This document shows, piece after piece, positions 13,301 through 25,303 of a stretch of DNA of 64,000 bases. The stretch's first letter is position 1; every line of letters starts with the position of its first letter. This DNA comes from Monomorium pharaonis (Eukaryota > Arthropoda > Insecta > Hymenoptera > Formicidae): the NCBI RefSeq assembly GCF_013373865.1, contig NC_050474.1, positions 5,741,561-5,805,560 on the forward strand. The letters are read 5' to 3'. Both the position numbers and the translations under genes were made by a program. Under the pieces are notes generated by a model, which was not told where the DNA came from, ran no database searches, and worked only from the letters and a program-made list of their open reading frames with translations.

Positions 13301-16300
13301 CTTTATAATCTTGATGCAATTTCAAAGTTAAATGACATGCTTTGCGTTTCTTTATACACGGAAAATTAAAAGTATCATATTATCGTACACTCTGAAGGAA
13401 AAAAGTTGTTAACAAAGTTTTTCATATAGTTCAATTTATACAACTTAAAAAGTTTAGTCAAATCTACAACTGTCGTCTTTCTCACTGTATTTATTAATAC
13501 ATGAAATGTTGTATTTTTATTTTAAGTACGAACCTTTGCCATGAACCAGGCATCGCGAGCGTGAAGAGACAGAGCTGCAGAAGTGATTCCTGCCGTCCCT
13601 GAGATCTGAATGGGACACGCGCTCGATCACGAGATCGCGTTGTCAGATTACATTTACGCGTATCTTTCGTAACGCGGCGACGTTTTCCCTCGCGTTAAAT
13701 TCCGAGCTTTAAAAAGCATCCAAAACTTGGTGGCGAAGCCAACCGGGAGCGGTCACGCGTTTTGGCGCGCACGTGCACGATGACGCGCGTAACAGGTGCG
13801 GCGGAATACACCGGTCGCTTGTGCTGAGTTTGCATAAAATTTGATAGACACGTAAGCGACCTGTGCGAGCGTCTCATTTCAAGAGATACGGATAATTCGC
13901 CACTTGACGCTGTTTCTGCTTACCGGCTTCGAAAATCCACGGCATAAATCCATTTATCGTCGGTCGCCCGGTTGACAGAATGTTACTTCGAATTCGCTCC
14001 AACTGTCCAAACAGACAGTTATTCTCCACTTCACGGTGTGACCAGAGTGTGATGACAAAAATATTTCAACGCCAATCTAAACATATCGAGATTCACCGAT
14101 TAATGATCATCTTATTGATATTGAGGAATATCGACACTTTTGCACAGAAAAAAAAGTTAATTTAATTAAATTTTTCAACTTGATTAAATTTCTTCAGTTC
14201 AAATATTTATACATTTAACTTAAGTATATAAAATACTTGAACTTCAATTTAACTATTTATATATTTGACTGAAATAAATAGTTGAATTGAAGATATTTAA
14301 TCAAGTTGGAAAATTTAGTCAAATTAATAACTTTTTTCTCAGTGCGCTCGCTAAAATGCAATAATGTGGTATAAAAAATACATTAAACTGAAAAAAAAAA
14401 AAAAACATAATATAAGAAATATAAAATTAATTCACTGTGTCTTTTGGAGAATACTTAGTTTCAATTGAAATCTAAATTTATCATGGCAAATGTGGCTAAA
14501 TCAGTAAATCATTTCAATCAATGAAAGAATTCAGTGTGTCGTGCTATTTCATCTGTGACTCTTGCTGGAATACGTCCAGCATAATCATTAGCTATCAAGC
14601 TAGAAGCTACTAAGATATCTAACAAAATATATGATATTAATTTACATATTTACAATTATATTATTATTATTATATTATTAAATTATATTATTATTTTGTT
14701 TAATACAATACTTTTAGTCATATTATATTTGAAGTTACATCGTATCATACAGTTTTTAATTATTATTATTCGGTGGTTAATATGAGGCCTCGTGCGGATT
14801 ATCCGATGGTGATTTTCACTCTCTTGACGTTCGTAGGTTCAAGCCGAACTGCAAAACTCGTTCCTGAAGAGGATGGTCTACAACATGGGCATGCGGGCGA
14901 AGGAGGCGGAGATCAAGAAGAGCATCGTCAGGATGAACAGCATCTGGGACAAGATCGTGTTCAAGAAGATCCAGGAGTCGATGGGCGGCAGGCTGAGGCT
15001 GATGCTCGTGGGTTCCGCACCGCTAGCGGGGAACGTTCTCACGTTCATCAGGTGCGCCCTTGGCTGCGTCGTGGTCGAGGGCTACGGCCAGACGGAGTGC
15101 ACCGCGCCGATAACGCTCACAATTCAGGTACGTGCATCAGTAATCAATCGCCGGAACTACAGTGTTCGCTAGGTTTTACGATCGGCTCGTAAATATCCCA
15201 CGCTCGTTTCCACGAAACTCTCAGGTCGATTAATTGGAACAGTACAGGGTCGCGGTATCGTATCGCAAATCTTTGAATCTATATAGCGCGCTAGCATTTC
15301 ATCATTTACAATTCTCGCGTTCTTTTCTCCGTATTTTACGTATTTCGTTTATATTACAATTATGTACATACACGTACGTACGTACGTCGTCTCAGTTCCA
15401 CATTTTCTAATCTATTTTATTTATTCTGCTTGTTTGGTTTCCTTTACTGCAGCGTTCACCTTTTCCTGTTTGAATCGGAAAGAAATTCTCTCGACTGTTA
15501 TACAATTGCGCGTCTTCTCTTTTATGTTCAGAGGAAAAATAGGAAAAGTATTGTTTGACAATTGACGTACGTCTCTAAGAACGACGTTAACATTCTACGC
15601 AACAGCGTTTGAAGAGGATGCGTGTAAATGTGAACTTACGTGTACACAGTAAAGACATTTCGATCGTGTAAAAGACCAGCGATAGTTATATAAACCAACG
15701 GTCAATAGATGCTTCGTGAATGCATTTTTTATAAAAACGTTAAACTTGCGTGCTGAACACACTATATATGAATCATACAAACACCGTCTAAATCCCAAAA
15801 TAACTTAAAGATTTCTTCCTTATATAATGCAACAGCTAACATAGCTTTTATTTGCTTTTCTTATTTATATAGCGATAAATGCCGATAAATAACATCGCCC
15901 AACAAGCCGGTGGTCTCACGTGAAAACTTTGCCACTCTAGTATAGAGTACAGAGGGTTCTTATTGATTCTACTAAAGTTACAAGCCCAATGTTCGAGCGA
16001 AAAGCGGGAGCGGGGTACTTTATCGAACGCCGTTTGGCACTGCGACAAAATGAACATTAAGTAGCAGGCAGATCGGACGCAAACATGCTGTAGGAAGCAT
16101 AGGTTTTCGTTGAAATTCCACAAATTCCTTGCGCGCGCCCCTTGCGGAATGTTTAACGCATTAAGCGATTTACGCCGCTATCGGATTTTTCGTCAACAAA
16201 CATTTCACGATTCTCGATATAAATCGGCCATTATATCGCCGTTGAATGTAATCCGATTGCGGTAGCTCAAAATAATTCTGACGATTTCTAAACATTTTCA

Positions 16301-18425
16301 GCGCGTTGCAGCCAGGCGCTTGGATTTATGCGCTTTTACGCCAATCGACATCACTGTGAAAAGCTTATCTTCGCCCAGTAGATAAATTTATGATACGGCT
16401 TTTATTTTTATTATAAACCTGTGGTGCGGCTTGGGAGCAGATCGCGCGTTTTGTGAAACGCCGCTCTCTATAGACCACTACCCTAATCACCCAAGCGTAA
16501 ATCTCCGGTAATTAATATCGCTTCGCCCTTCATTATGCTTGATACGAACGCGCGATCGAATGCGCAGATTCTTAACAAGCTAAAAGGAATTTTTATAGTA
16601 AGATATTCAGAGCACTTCCTACGTAACATAATTTTTATTATGTTTTACAAATCAAAACCTTTTCTAAAATTAAGCAATTTATTAATTATTAATTCGTTTT
16701 AACTTTTGTTAGATTTAATAGTATCATCCCTTATTCCAGCTTATTTGCTCATGATTGAAATCTTAAAAAGAAAAGATACTAATCTCTAGAAGGATAGAGA
16801 TGTTTACCGCTGACAGATTGGCAAAATTAAAATGATGTTTTTATTGAACGCTGACTAATAATCAAGTAATGCGCGTGCTCTCTCTATTCTTGGCGCGACT
16901 ATCGACATAAATATATAGACGGCGAAAGCCGTCGCAGTCGTAGATATTTCTGTCAGCTCATCGAATCAAAGCTTCGGAACCATGTGCCAGGGCACGTGGT
17001 GCGCCACTTCCTTCACAAGACCAATAGTTGCGCGCTATGTATGATATTATTGTATTCGGAAAAGGTCCATCGATCCATCCACACTTCTAAATATTTCGTG
17101 TATATAAGAAATATACTATAATAAATTCGGATTTATCTGATAGATAGTATATAGTCTTTGTTGAAAATAGAAATGCTCTCTTGCCAATTTGTTCTTCGGA
17201 TTTCTAATTTCTCGTCTTCGTTTGTGAATACAGGGCGATCATGTGCCGGAACATGTGGGACCACCGGTGGCCTGCTGTTGCGTCAAGCTTGTCGATGTTC
17301 CAGAGATGGAGTACTACGCGGTGAACAATCAAGGTGAAGTGTGTGTAAAGGGTACTAACGTTTTCATGGGATACTACAAAGATCCGGAAAAAACTGCCGA
17401 GGTTATCGACGAACAGGGATGGCATCACACAGGAGACATCGGCATGTGGCAGCCTGTAAGTTACATTTATTACATTATGTTTAGGCCACTATATTGTGTT
17501 GGCGAGTATATCTTTATATAAAGTTTTTATATAAGTACCAAAAGTTATATAAAGTTTTTATATAGTACCAAATAAGGTCTTAAATTATTTTTAAAAATCT
17601 ATTAAATATAATTTTAAAATCGTTCAATATATCTTATAAATGATGTTATATTTCATACTTGTGGAAAATGTAAAATTAAATAACTAGAATTCTTTTTTTC
17701 CTTCAAAGACAATTAAAGTCGATATTATAAATTAGTATAATCTTTTTTTATATTTATGTACTGAATTACTTTCAGAATGGAACGTTAAAAATAATTGATC
17801 GGAAGAAGCACATTTTCAAGTTATCACAAGGGGAATACATCGTGCCGGAAAAGATCGAAAATATTTACATACGCAGCCAGTATGTACAGCAAGTATTCGT
17901 CCATGGAGAATCCTTGAAATCTTGTATCATAGCAATAGTAGTACCAGACGTAGACGTAATCAAGTGCTGGGCGGTAGAGAATGGCATACCTGGTACTTTG
18001 AGCGTTCTCTGCGCCAATCCAGAAGTCAAAAAACTAATTTTGGATGATATGTTAGCGTGGGGAAAAGAAGCCGGTCTGAAATCCTTTGAACAGGTATTAT
18101 ATTCCCTTTTTTATTTTTTTCTTTGCTCGAAAAAATTCAGACCAAATTTATTTAATATTATTTATTTAATATCATTTAGTTTGTGACGGATAAAACATGT
18201 TGAACGCGTAAAAATTTTAAAAATAAAACCTAGAATGGTTTAATAATTAAAAAATTTAACGAAAATCTGATTATTTACCCTGCACAGGTGAAAGATATTT
18301 ATCTCCATCCAGACCCGTTCTCTGTACAAAATGGGCTTTTAACACCAACGCTAAAATCGAAACGGCCTCAACTGAAAGCGTACTTCAAACCACAGATAGA
18401 GGATCTCTATCTACAACTGGATTGA
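1342..18425 (+). CDS. ACSL5: Long-chain-fatty-acid--CoA ligase, ACSL1/5/6 class
   Basis: Activates long-chain fatty acids to acyl-CoA through an acyl-AMP intermediate at ER or outer mitochondrial membranes. Coding exons: 1342-1347 (ATG CCA, tentative), 1754-1936, 9117-9240, 10493-10829, 11762-12230, 14837-15127, 17234-17455, 17776-18093, 18288-18425 (TGA). All have GT/AG borders and matching phases, giving 695 aa, or 686 if the ATG at 1775 starts; vertebrate ACSL1 is about 700. A hydrophobic N-terminal segment (GGAAGALFVTGMAYWA) fits a membrane anchor. Exon 11762 carries the ATP/AMP loop TSGTTGNPKG near residues 274-283. Exon 14837 has EGYGQTE, exon 17234 has HTGDIG, and exon 17776 has IDRKKHIFKLSQGEYI. 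PLYDTLG and the HGESL...IVVPDV region favour ACSL1/5/6 over ACSL3/4. Within 1/5/6 the symbol is conventional only. Introns of 7.2, 2.6 and 2.1 kb carry repeats. Confidence 0.95.
5492..5571. repeat. Perfect 39-bp inverted repeat with 2-nt spacer
   Basis: The left arm at 5492-5530 is matched exactly by its reverse complement at 5533-5571, leaving AG as the loop. Arms begin TTTGATACCCACGGATAATT. Flanks are AT-rich intron. A perfect hairpin of this size in an intron suggests a recent snap-back or MITE relic, or a hairpin RNA source. Confidence 0.9.
8019..8335. mobile_element. MITE family A, copy 1
   Basis: This is a 317-bp palindromic element with ends CACTGAAAAAAAA...TTTTTTTCAGTG, flanked on both sides by TA (8017-8018 and 8336-8337). 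Inner arms share TTTACTAGATT, AGTACCAAGCAGAAGTTTTG and TTATTTCAAATAAG in inverted order. The centre repeats GAAAATGTATTATACATT about three times. No coding capacity is seen. A second copy lies at 61623-61891. TA flanks suggest Tc1/mariner-like insertion, although CACTG ends are also seen in other superfamilies. Confidence 0.85.
8970..9007. repeat. (GTGC)n microsatellite
   Basis: A short run of GTGC/CGTG tetranucleotide repeats lies about 110 bp upstream of the second acyl-CoA synthetase exon. It is a simple repeat within the intron. Confidence 0.8.
12231..14836 (+). other. Intron 4 of the acyl-CoA synthetase
   Basis: This 2.6-kb intron runs from donor GTGAGT to acceptor TTCGTAG. It contains a family B MITE (14143-14344) and a degraded family B-like stretch near 13390-13500 (CACTCTGAAGGAAAAAAG onward). 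No open exon with splice borders was found in it. Confidence 0.7.
14143..14344. mobile_element. MITE family B, copy 1
   Basis: A roughly 200-bp palindrome with ends CACAGAAAAAAAAG and CTTTTTTCTCAGTG. Internal inverted motifs are AAATTTTTCAACTTGATTAAAT and its complement, and AAATACTTGAA. The element lies within the acyl-CoA synthetase intron. Related copies are at 37919, 39619, 49948 and 51136. It has no coding capacity. Confidence 0.8.
15128..17233 (+). other. Intron 5 of the acyl-CoA synthetase
   Basis: This 2.1-kb intron runs from donor GTACGT to acceptor TACAG. It is mixed AT- and GC-moderate sequence with no recognisable exon, RNA gene or structured repeat. Frames at 15362-15565 and 15848-16123 look random. 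Confidence 0.6.
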
Positions 18426-19630
18426 CCAGACTGAGTGATCATGCTACTGCTCGTCCGCACCAGCACTGAACGTAAAGAAAAACGTTCGATGATAGAGATG
18501 GAAGCAAAGCGCCTTTCCTCGCCGCCGTTTTCACACCGAAGTCACCATTGTCATCGAATATCCCTCGATACTTTTATTATATTATTTTCACAGGTACATT
18601 AGGGAACGCAGACGGAAAAAAGCACCGTTTAGGCTAATTAAGGTAAATGATAACGTAACAAGTAATAAAAGGAGTTATTATTAGGCGCGTCTAGTTTCTC
18701 TCTTACTCTCAATTACAAGCATCCTTTGATATTTTCGGTGATGAATGTATTTACAGTTTGATCCTTACCCACGCATACTTCAATAATGTACACAGTGACT
18801 GTTGTTATTCTCATGTAAGAGATGAGATTAGAGAATGCATTTTTAACTGTGGTAGAGTCCATCGCAGTGAACTCACCCGATATTACGGCTCAGGTCAAAA
18901 TTACAACAATTACACGTAGTTGTTAACTTGAACAGGTAATATTTCCTTGAGTATTACCCTGAAGAGGTAATATATTTCAAAATGTGCCCGATAATCGGCG
19001 CACGTAACGTCGAGAAAACCTTGAATATGACTTAATAAATACATTTCTTGTTGAATATATTTTGTGGTTCGGAATATCTTTAGAGACTCGAACGCAATGT
19101 GTTAACCGCTGATCAAGATTCGGATATCGCTCGGATAACAATATTCAAACGGTTTTACGATCCTTTCCGATGCACTTGAAAATAACATGTTTGCTAATCA
19201 GTCTATGCAATACAGTTTCAATTAACATAGTCAATTAACTTCGACTCCCAAATGGTAAAGAATCGTGAAACCGTTTTAACAATTACCTTACGAGAATGGG
19301 TCAATATTTTTTTATACAAGACTTTACATAACATTAAATGGAGTCTTTTGTTCTTGTTTGATGACACATCTTGCCAGAATTTTACTTGCTCGCTTGAAAC
19401 ATTGGTTTTGTAAGAGATCACTGGTTTAGTCGTCCAATGCTGGTAAAGTTGAGAGAATATATGTAAAGACTGGCGTTTCGAGGCAAAATGTGACAAACAA
19501 GTTCGAAAGAATTGAATAGACGATACATAATTACCTCGCAATTTGATAGAGATAACATTTTGAAGTCTGATAATAAATATGACTTCCAAACCACATCTAG
19601 TGGATCTGGCCGATAAAAAATGTCTGTTCT
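18426..19630. other. Convergent 3' regions of acyl-CoA synthetase and Vti1a
   Basis: Two + strand genes' worth of 3' end signals are absent; this gap separates two convergent stop codons by about 1.2 kb and presumably holds both 3' UTRs. AATAAA on + occurs at 18664-18669 and 19034-19039, either of which could polyadenylate the synthetase transcript. A 123-codon - frame (19218-19589) directly downstream of the Vti1a stop resembles no known protein and is probably 3' UTR. Confidence 0.6.
18664..18669 (+). terminator. Candidate polyadenylation signal of acyl-CoA synthetase
   Basis: A canonical AATAAA lies about 240 nt after the TGA. An alternative AATAAA at 19034 would give a longer 3' UTR. Usage cannot be decided from sequence alone. 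Confidence 0.45.
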
Positions 19631-21424
19631 TTAACTCTTAAAACTATAGTATATCACAATGAACGCGACGATTATAAGTACTAATGCTACCCCTGCCAAA
19701 ATAATTCTCTGTTGAAGGCTTCGAAAGATCATTCCCGATAGTAACCGAGATCCTCGTCCTAATTCCGCATCTGTTTCACGTAACTGAAACCACAAGCAGC
19801 GTCATGATTTTGTTCTTTCTTTTTAAAATGTAATTTACATAAATTTCATATTATATAATAATTTTACCCTCCCTCTACTTCGTTGTATCGTTTCACGCTG
19901 TTCGTGGAGTTCCTTCAGGACCTGAGAGCCGATCTCTTCTGTCTCCAACGCCATACGATAACCATTCTGTAATGTCCGTCCCGACCGTTCTATTCTTTCA
20001 GAGGCATCCAGTAATCTTTTCCTTTGGTCTTCCGTAACATTATTGTCCCAAGACTCCTCCACCGTGATTTCCGTGTCCTCTCTTGGTTTCTTTGCCGTTT
20101 GAAATTCTTGCGTCAAGCGTTTCAGTTCTGCTCTGTGACTTTCCACGCGACCGCGTAGACGATCGCGCGCCGCTCCGTTCATCCCACGAACCTCCAACTC
20201 CATCTGTTCCAGCTACAAATAATCTCTAATTAAATAAATAGTTTATAACATCATTCCGAGTGAAAACGAACAGATAAGACATATTTCAAAGCATGATTAA
20301 TCTCTTTTGTTACTTAGAATTTTTTAATGTTTTAATTTAATTAAAATTAATTTTTCTATATTTTCATTTTTCACAACTTTTTGATACACTTTGTAAACAA
20401 ATGTAAATAAATTTAAATCTTTCAAAAATTCATTTAAAACGAATACATGAAAAATATTTTCTATGTATATATCTTTGAAATGAAAAGTTAAAGGTTTAAG
20501 ATTTTAGTGGATGAATTAAAAACAATCGTTCCATTAAAAAAAAAAACCTACAATCTCATCAATTCTAAATATTATCTTGCTTCGCTTAACATCAATTTCC
20601 CCTTAATTTAATTTTTTTAATAATTTCTTGAAACCTAACTTTAAAATCTATTAAAAATTCATTTAAAATTACATGAAAAGTTAAGTTTTATCTACATATG
20701 TCTTTGAAATTGGAAGAATTGAGGTAAGGCAGAAATTTTTTTGTAGATTATTAAAATGCAAACTATTAATTAAATAATGTTTTTAAATATTCTACACAAT
20801 GTATGCGTATCAAACACTTATAATCCCAGGTTTAATTATACTGCATAGATTATTATGATTAAGTAAGCTGGTCTCTTAACAATATTTAATTATGTACGAT
20901 ACCGAGATCTAATAGGAAAAGAAAATACGATGCAGTATATACATTCCGAAGCGCATTGTGTCTCAATTTTTTTTTTTTTTTTTTTTTTTTTCCACCAAGA
21001 AAACCGTGCGCGGCAGAATACGGAATGGAATTTCTCTAACCCCGCGCCAACATGAAATAATTGTTTGACAGTCGCGATGGATCCACCGACACGCACGTTT
21101 AGAGTCCGTCCCGATCAAAGAAAAGCATAAATTCAATTACCAGCTCCTGCGCCTCCTCGATTTGCCGGTCCACATCCTGCACGAAGGCCCTTTTCTCACC
21201 TACAAATTACGTCACTTGTATTGATTAACGCTCTTTAACGGCACGTAACCTCGCGTGGCGATCGCGCGCGAGTCCTCGCGCGAGACGTCGCGATCGCCTC
21301 CTCGATTATCGCCTCGACGGCGTTCCTTACCGCCACTCTGGATCCTGATCCGCCCGATTTTCGCGGTGATGTCAGCTGTCAGAACGGCATACTGCTGCTC
21401 GTAGCTGTCAACGAGCGACGCCAT
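19631..21424 (-). CDS. Vti1a: Vesicle transport through interaction with t-SNAREs 1A (Qb-SNARE)
   Basis: A Golgi/endosomal Qb-SNARE that joins other SNAREs to drive fusion in trans-Golgi and endosome traffic. Exons on -: 21424-21331, 21199-21141, 20212-19868 and 19783-19631 (TAA). Phases and GT/AG borders agree, giving 216 aa against about 217 in human. The N-terminal domain begins MASLVDSYEQQYAVLTADI and continues through EEAQELLEQMELEVR. The SNARE motif spans about residues 120-190, including ERIERSGRTLQNGYRMALET, LRETDAELGRGSRLLSGM and a C-terminal membrane anchor (about 193-212) with a short luminal tail SFKS. The predicted zero-layer position (residue 156) is Gln. The ATG sits in a TISU-like element. 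The promoter is shared divergently with ERGIC-53. Confidence 0.95.
20213..21140 (-). other. Intron 2 of Vti1a
   Basis: This 928-bp intron is AT-rich. It has a long T-run at about 20970-20991, which on the coding strand is an A-run. Degenerate repeats around TTTGAAATGAAAAGTTAA and TCATTTAAAA also occur, without clear ends. No exon or RNA gene is seen. Confidence 0.65.
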
Positions 21425-21428
21425 CTTG
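21417..21428 (-). promoter_or_regulatory. TISU/YY1-like element over the Vti1a start codon
   Basis: On the - strand the start codon lies in CAAGATGGCGTC, an 11 of 12 match to the TISU consensus SAASATGGCGGC. In animals this element works as a YY1-type transcription element and as a start site for mRNAs with very short leaders. The match is seen directly; the function is inferred. Confidence 0.55.
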
Positions 21429-22287
21429 GACACGGGTGTGCCATCGACCATCGACGCGAGCCAGATGGCGATTCCGACTGTAATCCGCGAGGTGATAAGG
21501 CGGAATTGCAATCGAACAGAGAAACTAGACGACCCTCCATCGCGCGGCTCTCGGCCTTGCGCGAAAAGGTCACGGAATTCATTAATTTATGCAAACTCCG
21601 ATTTTTTGGGGGGGAAATTGCGCGTAAACAAATTACGCGCTTCAGAAAATTGCTCTGTAAATCGGTAAAGAAACAAGAGGTCATTTAAATAATTTGCATA
21701 GATACGATATATATTATTAGATAATACAGCAATTATTTTTGCGAATAGTATATAATTATTTTTATTCAACTTCCAGGAATTTTCTTTAATTTCCAGTCTT
21801 TAATCGTAATTTAATTTACTCCTGTGTTGCAAAGCTAATCATTAAATCATTAAATGAACACGTGATCTACGTGAGATGTGCACGGTTTTTTTAAGCGCAC
21901 AATCCGACAATGAAGTTAAAAAAAACTTAAACGATGCATTCTGAAATAATGCCGACGATATCCTGAAAATTTATATATATATATATATATATATCATACA
22001 TGGCGCGAACTGTGGCATTACTCCGATATTGTTGTCGATGCATATTTCGGAATAGGTACCTCCGAGGAGAAGGAGAATTAAATGCCACGCGAAATCCTCG
22101 GGGGAACCTCGAAATCTGGCCACGAATTCCACGAAGGCGACACGTCAGTGACAGCGGGCCAATCGCGCGGCCGAAATCGCAGTCGGCCCGCCAATGATGG
22201 GGCGCGCGTGGTGCGCGGCCAACTTCGCGGCGCGTGCCGGCAGACAAGACAAGACAGCTCTCAGCTGGCGTTTATCCGTCAGTCGAA
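21425..22287. promoter_or_regulatory. Divergent promoter between Vti1a and ERGIC-53
   Basis: The two start codons are 863 bp apart and point outward. Near ERGIC-53 there are two CCAAT boxes (22159-22163 and 22191-22195) in GC-rich sequence. An arthropod initiator TCAGTC lies at 22279-22284, only a few bases before the ATG. A (TA)n tract lies at about 21971-21994. The middle is AT-rich. Listed-length frames here are probably chance. Confidence 0.65.
21971..21994. repeat. (TA)n microsatellite
   Basis: About twelve TA units lie within the divergent Vti1a/ERGIC-53 spacer. It is a simple repeat. Confidence 0.85.
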
Positions 22288-25200
22288 ATGAAGATGGCCG
22301 CTGAGGTGAGGTGGCTCCTCGCTTTTCTCGTGTCGTGCGGCGTGTCGTTGTGCCGCGGCGAGGCGCCGCATCGGAAATTCGAGTACAAGTACTCGTTCAA
22401 GCCACCGTATCTCGCGCAGAGGGACGGCAGCGTACCGTTCTGGGAATATGGCGGAAGTGAGTACGGGGATCCCATATATCGAGAATGGGGTGGCTGATAT
22501 AACCTAAACTGCGACACCTGTCGTGCCGCCCGACGTCGCCGCGCGACACCGTATGTTACCTCGACGGCGCCGATCCGGACGACGCGGCGGAAAGACCCGT
22601 GGTTCCCTCGCGTCTCCGGACGTGTACCGATCTGCTCCCGACTCCGTGACCACGTGGCAGCGTGACTTCCTGCCGCCAACTGGCAACTATGTCGAGAGCG
22701 ATCAAAACACTGATGACGTGTGACGTGCACGCGTCTCTCGTCGTACGTGCACGCGGCGTGCACGCCACGAAGTAGCAAATAATAGATAATTTATGCGGAA
22801 TTGCGATGACCCTCCTATCGATACATTATAATTATAGATTTCCAAGAATTGTCTGTTAATGTCCAGTGATTATTTTTTTAATAATAGTTCTCAATAACAA
22901 TTGGATAATGAAAATTGTAGAGTGAGAGAAAAATAAAGTTATATTTTAATGAAAAAGGTTTTATTAATTATTATAGGAGAAGATTCCTGTCTTGTTTAAA
23001 GAAATGTCTGTTAATATTCCAAAGACAGTCTGTGTGTTTGACAGGTTGTTAAATATTGCTTGTTACAGTGAACATATGTTTTACTTGTCGCTTCAAAATA
23101 ATTCTTAATTAAACGATCTTATTATTATTTTCCATATGGTTTTAAATATACTATATTTATAATATAAAAATATTACATAAATGTAACAATTTGTTGTTTT
23201 CTAAAAACATACATTTATGTTCTTAAATTGCAGATGCCATTGCTAGTGCAGAAAATGTCAGAGTAGCACCATCACTCAGAAGTCAAAAAGGTTTGTATAA
23301 TATTTATGTACTCATATTACATATAAATATACCAATATTTCAAGCTTTCTAAGTAAAAATTGTTATAAGTAATTCTAACAAAGTTTTTTCTGTAAATTAT
23401 GTAAATTATGTAAAATAATATTGAATTTTTAAGTGCATTGCATTAAACTAGAGCTTAATAACAATTCTATGCAATATTATTTAGGTGCAATATGGGTGAA
23501 ACAGCCAATTAATTTCGACTGGTGGGAAGTTGAATTAGTATTCCGGATAAGCGGACGTGGAAGGATAGGAGCGGACGGTTTGGCATTTTGGTACACGACC
23601 AACAAGGGATATTACAATGGTTCCGTTTTTGGTAGCTCGGATCGTTGGACAGGTCTGGGAATGTTCTTCGACTCATTTGATAATGACAATAAACACAATA
23701 ATCCATACATCATGGCAATTCTCAATGACGGCACAAAGGACTTTGATCATATAAAGTAAATTACATCATTTGCAACTTAGTCGTATGTGACTTGCAATTC
23801 TGAATCAATTATATGTAATTCATATGTTTTATCTTGTTCTAAAATAGTGATGGCTCTACCCAGCAGTTGGCTGGTTGTTTGCGAGACTTCCGTAACAAAC
23901 CTTTTGCTACACGAGCGCGGATAGAGTATTATATGAATACGTTAACTGTAAGTATATTGGACAAAATTGTAACAGCTTTTATTTTGACATTTCGTTTGAT
24001 CGGCGTCTTTTCTTTTCAAGTTGTTATTCCATAATGGTATGACAAACAATGAGCAAGATTATGATATCTGCTTCCGAGTTGACGATGTCATGTTACCGAA
24101 ACACGGATACTTTGGAATTTCCGCCGCTACTGGTACGCCTAAGAATATTGATATGCGATATACTGACGTAAATATATTGCACGCGTTTGTATTGCATTTC
24201 TGACTATCTAGGTGGCCTGGCTGATGACCATGACATCTTACATTTCCTTACGACCTCTCTGTATCCTCCTGGACAGCTACCAGTAGATGGGAATAAAGTT
24301 TCTGTCGAGGAACAAGCTAAACTGCAGCAGGAATACTTAGACTACCAAAAGAAATTAGATGAACAGAAAGAGGAATTCCGCAAGTAGGGAAAAATACATA
24401 ATGTAATATTACGGTACTTTTATGACATAAAATAAACATTTAATATCAATGTCATTTTGACAGAGAGCATCCAGAGTTACAGAAGAACGAATTTGACGAG
24501 TATTTCGAGACAGAGAATCAAAGAGAATTACGGCAAATATTCAATGGGCAAAGCCAAATGTTTGATGCCTTGCGTGAACTTCACAGGAAATTAGATGAGA
24601 TTGTTGGAAGGCAAGAAAGAACCTTGGGTTTAATTTCTCAACTCGGACAAGGAGGTATATCGCTCATTATTGCTTGAATTCTAATTTATATTGAAGTAAC
24701 ATTGTCGATTAATTTAATTTGAATGCACAATTAGGTGTACAAGTTGCGGGTCAACCTGGGCAGCAACCTGTGCTAATCGACACCATACGTCGGCAAGAAG
24801 TCGACGCCGTGCTGAGTAACCAAAATATCATACTGAATACAGCTAGAGAAATTAAATCCTTTGTGGGAGAGGTTCATTCAAAGACTGAATCTATTCTTAA
24901 CAATCAAGCGCGCGCTCCGACTGCACAGGTTTATATTGTTTATATAATTAATCAAGTTTTACAAAACGTTTTTAATACTAATAAATTTTGCAGGTACAGC
25001 CAATGGGATACGATTATCAGTCATTTATGACAGAGATGCGAGACGGGCTTAACACGTTAAAGAAAGATTTTAAAACCACGGGAAGCGTAGATTGTCCTAA
25101 TTGTCTAACGACTACTATGTTCTTACTATTCATCGGAGTACAGATGATAATATTATTGGTGTACAGTCTTTATCGGTAATTATATAACTATATAACGGAG

Positions 25201-25303
25201 TTCGTAATTATTTATATACAAAAAGAAAGATACGTCATGTTAATGTTTCTTTTTTTTATTCTATAGAGACAATAAGGAAGCACAGATGAAGAAACTCTAC
25301 TAA
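22288..25303 (+). CDS. ergic53: ERGIC-53 / LMAN1 mannose-binding cargo receptor
   Basis: A type I membrane lectin cycling between ER and Golgi that carries glycoprotein cargo. Exons: 22288-22456, 23234-23290, 23485-23755, 23848-23947, 24021-24132, 24212-24383, 24464-24654, 24735-24928, 24994-25175, 25267-25303 (TAA). All junction phases agree, giving 494 aa (human 510). A signal peptide occupies about residues 1-25. The L-type lectin domain spans about 27-255, with SGRGRIGADGLAFWY, FFDSFDNDN (metal/sugar site) and GGLADDHD. A coiled-coil stalk covers about 260-440, then CPNCL and one membrane helix (about 463-482). The tail ends KKLY, a di-lysine ER-retrieval signal. The start may be Met1 or Met3 (22294); the latter sits in a TISU-like element. 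Confidence 0.96.
22290..22301 (+). promoter_or_regulatory. TISU/YY1-like element at the ERGIC-53 start
   Basis: GAAGATGGCCGC matches SAASATGGCGGC at 11 of 12 positions and places its ATG at 22294. The initiator TCAGTC ends 5 bases before it. A leader of about 10-15 nt would fit TISU-type initiation. This is inference from motif and spacing. Confidence 0.5.
22457..23233 (+). other. Intron 1 of ERGIC-53
   Basis: This 777-bp intron runs from donor GTGAGT to acceptor TTGCAG. Its first 300 bp are CpG-rich and continuous with the promoter island; the rest is AT-rich. No other exon is seen. Confidence 0.7.

Noticed and set aside
19218..19589. 123-codon minus-strand frame after the Vti1a stop
   Set aside because: AT-rich composition, no domain, and it sits where the Vti1a 3' UTR is expected.
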